Both the position numbers and the translations under genes were made by a program. The notes below the pieces were generated by a model, which searched no databases, had not been told where the DNA came from, and saw only the letters and a program-made list of their open reading frames with translations. DNA of 37,617 nucleotides from Natrialbaceae archaeon Tc-Br11_E2g14 (GTDB taxonomy: Archaea; Halobacteriota; Halobacteria; Halobacteriales; Natrialbaceae): positions 1-37,617 of the forward strand of contig LKND01000021.1 in the NCBI GenBank assembly GCA_001564275.1. The letters are read 5' to 3'. This document shows positions 36,084 through 37,617 of this stretch, piece after piece. How positions within the stretch are numbered: position 1 is the stretch's first letter; each line of letters begins with the position of its first letter.

Positions 36084-36455
36084 TCACTGATCGACAGCGG
36101 TTGTCGACTGTTCACCATCGCCGTCGACAGCTGCGAGCTCAAACAGCGAGGCAATTCGTTCGCATTGCTCCCCGTCTGGGTGTTCGAACGGACCGCTGTC
36201 GAGTTTGCCACTGACCGCCAACCGAACCCGTTCCGTAATCAACTCGGCCGCGATTGCGTCGGCCAGTGCTCTGATAACGACAGCCTCCTCCTCTGTCAGC
36301 GTCGACTGTGCGGCCAACGTTTGCTCTGCAGTTGCGACCTCTCGGGCAACGATCTCGTCGACGTACCGCTGTACGTGGGCCTGCAATTCGAGTGCAGACC
36401 CCTCGTCTGCTGCTGGTGCAACCGTCATCTTCGGGTTAGCTGAGTGTCGAGCCAT
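36084..36455 (-). CDS. Small helical protein resembling the GlutR (HemA) dimerisation segment
   Basis: This 123-residue soluble acidic protein starts at the ATG at 36455; starts at 36488 and 36428 are possible. Its second half, with EEEAVVIRALADAIAAELITERVRLAVSGKLDSG followed by ERIASLFELA in two separated stretches, has the pattern of the C-terminal dimerisation helices of glutamyl-tRNA reductase, but no catalytic or NADPH domain is attached. The resemblance is by eye and weak. It is the third gene of an operon after an NrfD-family subunit and a tiny membrane protein (54-base gap), so it may be an assembly or stability factor for a respiratory enzyme. Confidence 0.65.
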   Translation of the reverse strand: MARHSANPKMTVAPAADEGSALELQAHVQRYVDEIVAREVATAEQTLAAQSTLTEEEAVVIRALADAIAAELITERVRLAVSGKLDSGPFEHPDGEQCERIASLFELAAVDGDGEQSTTAVDQ

Positions 36456-36509
36456 GCGATGGTGAGCGACGCTGAACCGAGACGGCACGGACGATACGGG
36501 GGGTGTTGG

Positions 36510-36713
36510 TCAAAACGGTGTGATACGGCCGAAGACGACCCCCATCATCGCGGTCGAGGCGACCATGAAGATCGCCATCGCCAGCATCACGCCGAGGCCG
36601 ATGCCTGCGGTTCTGAAATCCCGCGGCTCGCCGAGCAGAAAGCCGGCGACGACGGTGTAGATCGGCAACAGCAGGATTCCAAGCAGAATGGGGATCCCGA
36701 TTGCGGTTGTCAT
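36510..36713 (-). CDS. Tiny two-helix membrane protein in the NrfD operon
   Basis: The 67-residue product starts MTTAIGIPILLGILLLP at 36713, its ATG overlapping the stop of the NrfD-family gene by four bases. Two membrane helices (about residues 4-26 and 36-60) flank a short loop with GEPRDFR. A longer frame upstream to 36833 would overlap the NrfD gene and is rejected. It is probably an accessory subunit of the same membrane complex, like other small subunits of respiratory oxidoreductases, but has no recognised family. Confidence 0.8.
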   Translation of the reverse strand: MTTAIGIPILLGILLLPIYTVVAGFLLGEPRDFRTAGIGLGVMLAMAIFMVASTAMMGVVFGRITPF

Positions 36714-37617
36714 TGTTCGTTCACCTCCGTTGTCGACTGTTGGCCACCTGTTGGGCCACCCATCGGCAAGATCTTTGTTGCGATCACGAACAACAGGATT
36801 GCGATCAGGATCGCCCCAATCGTGATCACCCACTCGACGAGCGTGGGGACGTAGCTGCCGACCTCGTACGGGAGCCCCGAGGGGTACATGAGCGGTTCAA
36901 TGACCGTCAGCTGCTTTTTGACGAACACCCCCCAGAGCATGATGACGCTTGCGACTGCGAGCCCGGTTCCGCTGATGAGCATCCGCTCGCGGAACACCGC
37001 TAGCGCGACGACCGGAATCGCAATGGCGGCCATTGCGAGCCAGAAGTCGGCCGCAAAGTGGCCGTATAACATTGCCTCCCCGACACGCGATTCCGCAAGC
37101 GGGGCCATCGGGAAGATGCTCGGGAGGAGCTCGTTGAACAGGATCACGAGGTAGACGAACCCGAACAGTGTGAGTGCCTTTCCGAGCCCGATGAGGACGT
37201 CGGTCGGCAGCACTGTTTCCCAATCGTAGACGTAGCGCATGACACCGGCGATGAGGGCGATGACCGCAACGCCGCTCAACAGCCCGCCGGCGAGGAACGA
37301 CACCCCAGCGATGCCGCCGTACCAGCCAGCCTGCGCGCCGACGACGCCAAGCAGCCAGCCGGGCACCATCCCGCCTGTGAAGGCGAGAATCAACAGCGCC
37401 AATCCGAGCCAGCGAAGCATCGAATCGAGCTTTTCGCGTTCGGCCGGGCGGTAACCGGCTGTCAGCACCGCACCGATGAGGGCGGTGTAAACCGGGAGGC
37501 TGTCGCGGTCCATCTCGCTGAAATCACGACGCAACGAGAGGATGAGCATCGTCGAGGTCATCACCAACAGCGCAGTGACGAACGTCACGTCCCACGCCAG
37601 CGGCGAGTACTGGACGG
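36710..37617 (-). CDS. NrfD/PsrC-family membrane subunit, 5' end outside the window
   Basis: The frame is open to the right edge (residues VQYSPLAWD precede the internal GTG at 37588), so at least 302 residues of the protein are present and its start is not visible. About eight membrane helices can be counted, with conserved polar positions such as RDFSEMDR, WYGGIAGVSF and HFAADFW, matching the quinol-interacting anchor of polysulfide, DMSO or nitrite reductases and alternative complex III. The C-terminus is hydrophilic (GGPTGGQQSTTEVNEQ). It is followed by coupled small genes at 36510 and 36084. The catalytic and Fe-S subunits would be expected beyond the window edge. Which electron acceptor is used cannot be told. 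Confidence 0.88.
   Translation of the reverse strand, partial: VQYSPLAWDVTFVTALLVMTSTMLILSLRRDFSEMDRDSLPVYTALIGAVLTAGYRPAEREKLDSMLRWLGLALLILAFTGGMVPGWLLGVVGAQAGWYGGIAGVSFLAGGLLSGVAVIALIAGVMRYVYDWETVLPTDVLIGLGKALTLFGFVYLVILFNELLPSIFPMAPLAESRVGEAMLYGHFAADFWLAMAAIAIPVVALAVFRERMLISGTGLAVASVIMLWGVFVKKQLTVIEPLMYPSGLPYEVGSYVPTLVEWVITIGAILIAILLFVIATKILPMGGPTGGQQSTTEVNEQ

Overview
The window is a contiguous piece of a haloarchaeal (class Halobacteria) chromosome. The sequence is GC-rich and its proteins are strongly acidic. The gene set is archaeal: an MCM helicase, a TFB transcription factor, prefoldin alpha, an FtsY with a long acidic N-terminal extension, RIO1, and a PIN-ATPase-KH protein. Many start codons lie about 25-30 bases after a TATA-like element with no room for a leader, which is the usual haloarchaeal leaderless arrangement. 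A bacterial-type NAD-dependent DNA ligase (LigA) is also present, as known for other haloarchaea. I cannot name the genus.

Layout. 1-3700: a universal stress protein cut by the left edge, an aldo/keto reductase, then a loosely packed stretch with a winged-helix regulator, several GC-rich hairpins, a doubtful small ORF and two small divergent membrane proteins. 3861-6964: a CobW/COG0523 metallochaperone GTPase with a His-rich loop, divergent from a 98-residue protein and an ArsA/Get3-type ATPase, then a second universal stress protein. 7331-9839: prefoldin alpha, FtsY and a DCC-family thiol protein. 9947-14545: one reading frame for the MCM replicative helicase, interrupted by two inteins, one a mini-intein in the Walker A loop and one a large LAGLIDADG intein just after Walker B. 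14808-18856: TFB, RIO1 kinase and LigA. 19070-20907: a two-gene ABC exporter. 21084-22177: the UPF0200/UPF0201 pair. 22339-25626: a secreted lipoprotein, a HAD phosphatase and an Old Yellow Enzyme-type oxidoreductase. 25798-30232: an SLC13-type transporter with RCK_C-type domains, preceded by a small coupled ORF, then the PIN-ATPase-KH protein. 30233-30623: an AT-rich palindrome/TATA element followed by a long stem-loop. 30624-32252: a globin-coupled (HemAT-like) soluble transducer with an atypical signalling tip. 32701-34688: a membrane protein and an M20 peptidase. 34822-34865: two back-to-back perfect hairpins. 34895-37617: an Mrp/NBP35 Fe-S carrier and, cut by the right edge, an NrfD-family membrane subunit in an operon with a tiny membrane protein and a protein that looks like a free-standing GlutR dimerisation segment.

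How the genes work together. Most of the window is housekeeping information processing (replication, ligation, transcription initiation, protein targeting and folding, ribosome maturation) plus metal and redox handling (CobW, ArsA-type ATPase, DCC, OYE, Mrp, NrfD). The least conventional items are the HTH-containing MCM intein, the structured element at 30356-30458 upstream of the globin sensor, the atypical transducer tip, the GlutR-like small protein in the NrfD operon, and the orphan hairpins. I see no tRNA or rRNA gene, CRISPR array, or intact insertion sequence.
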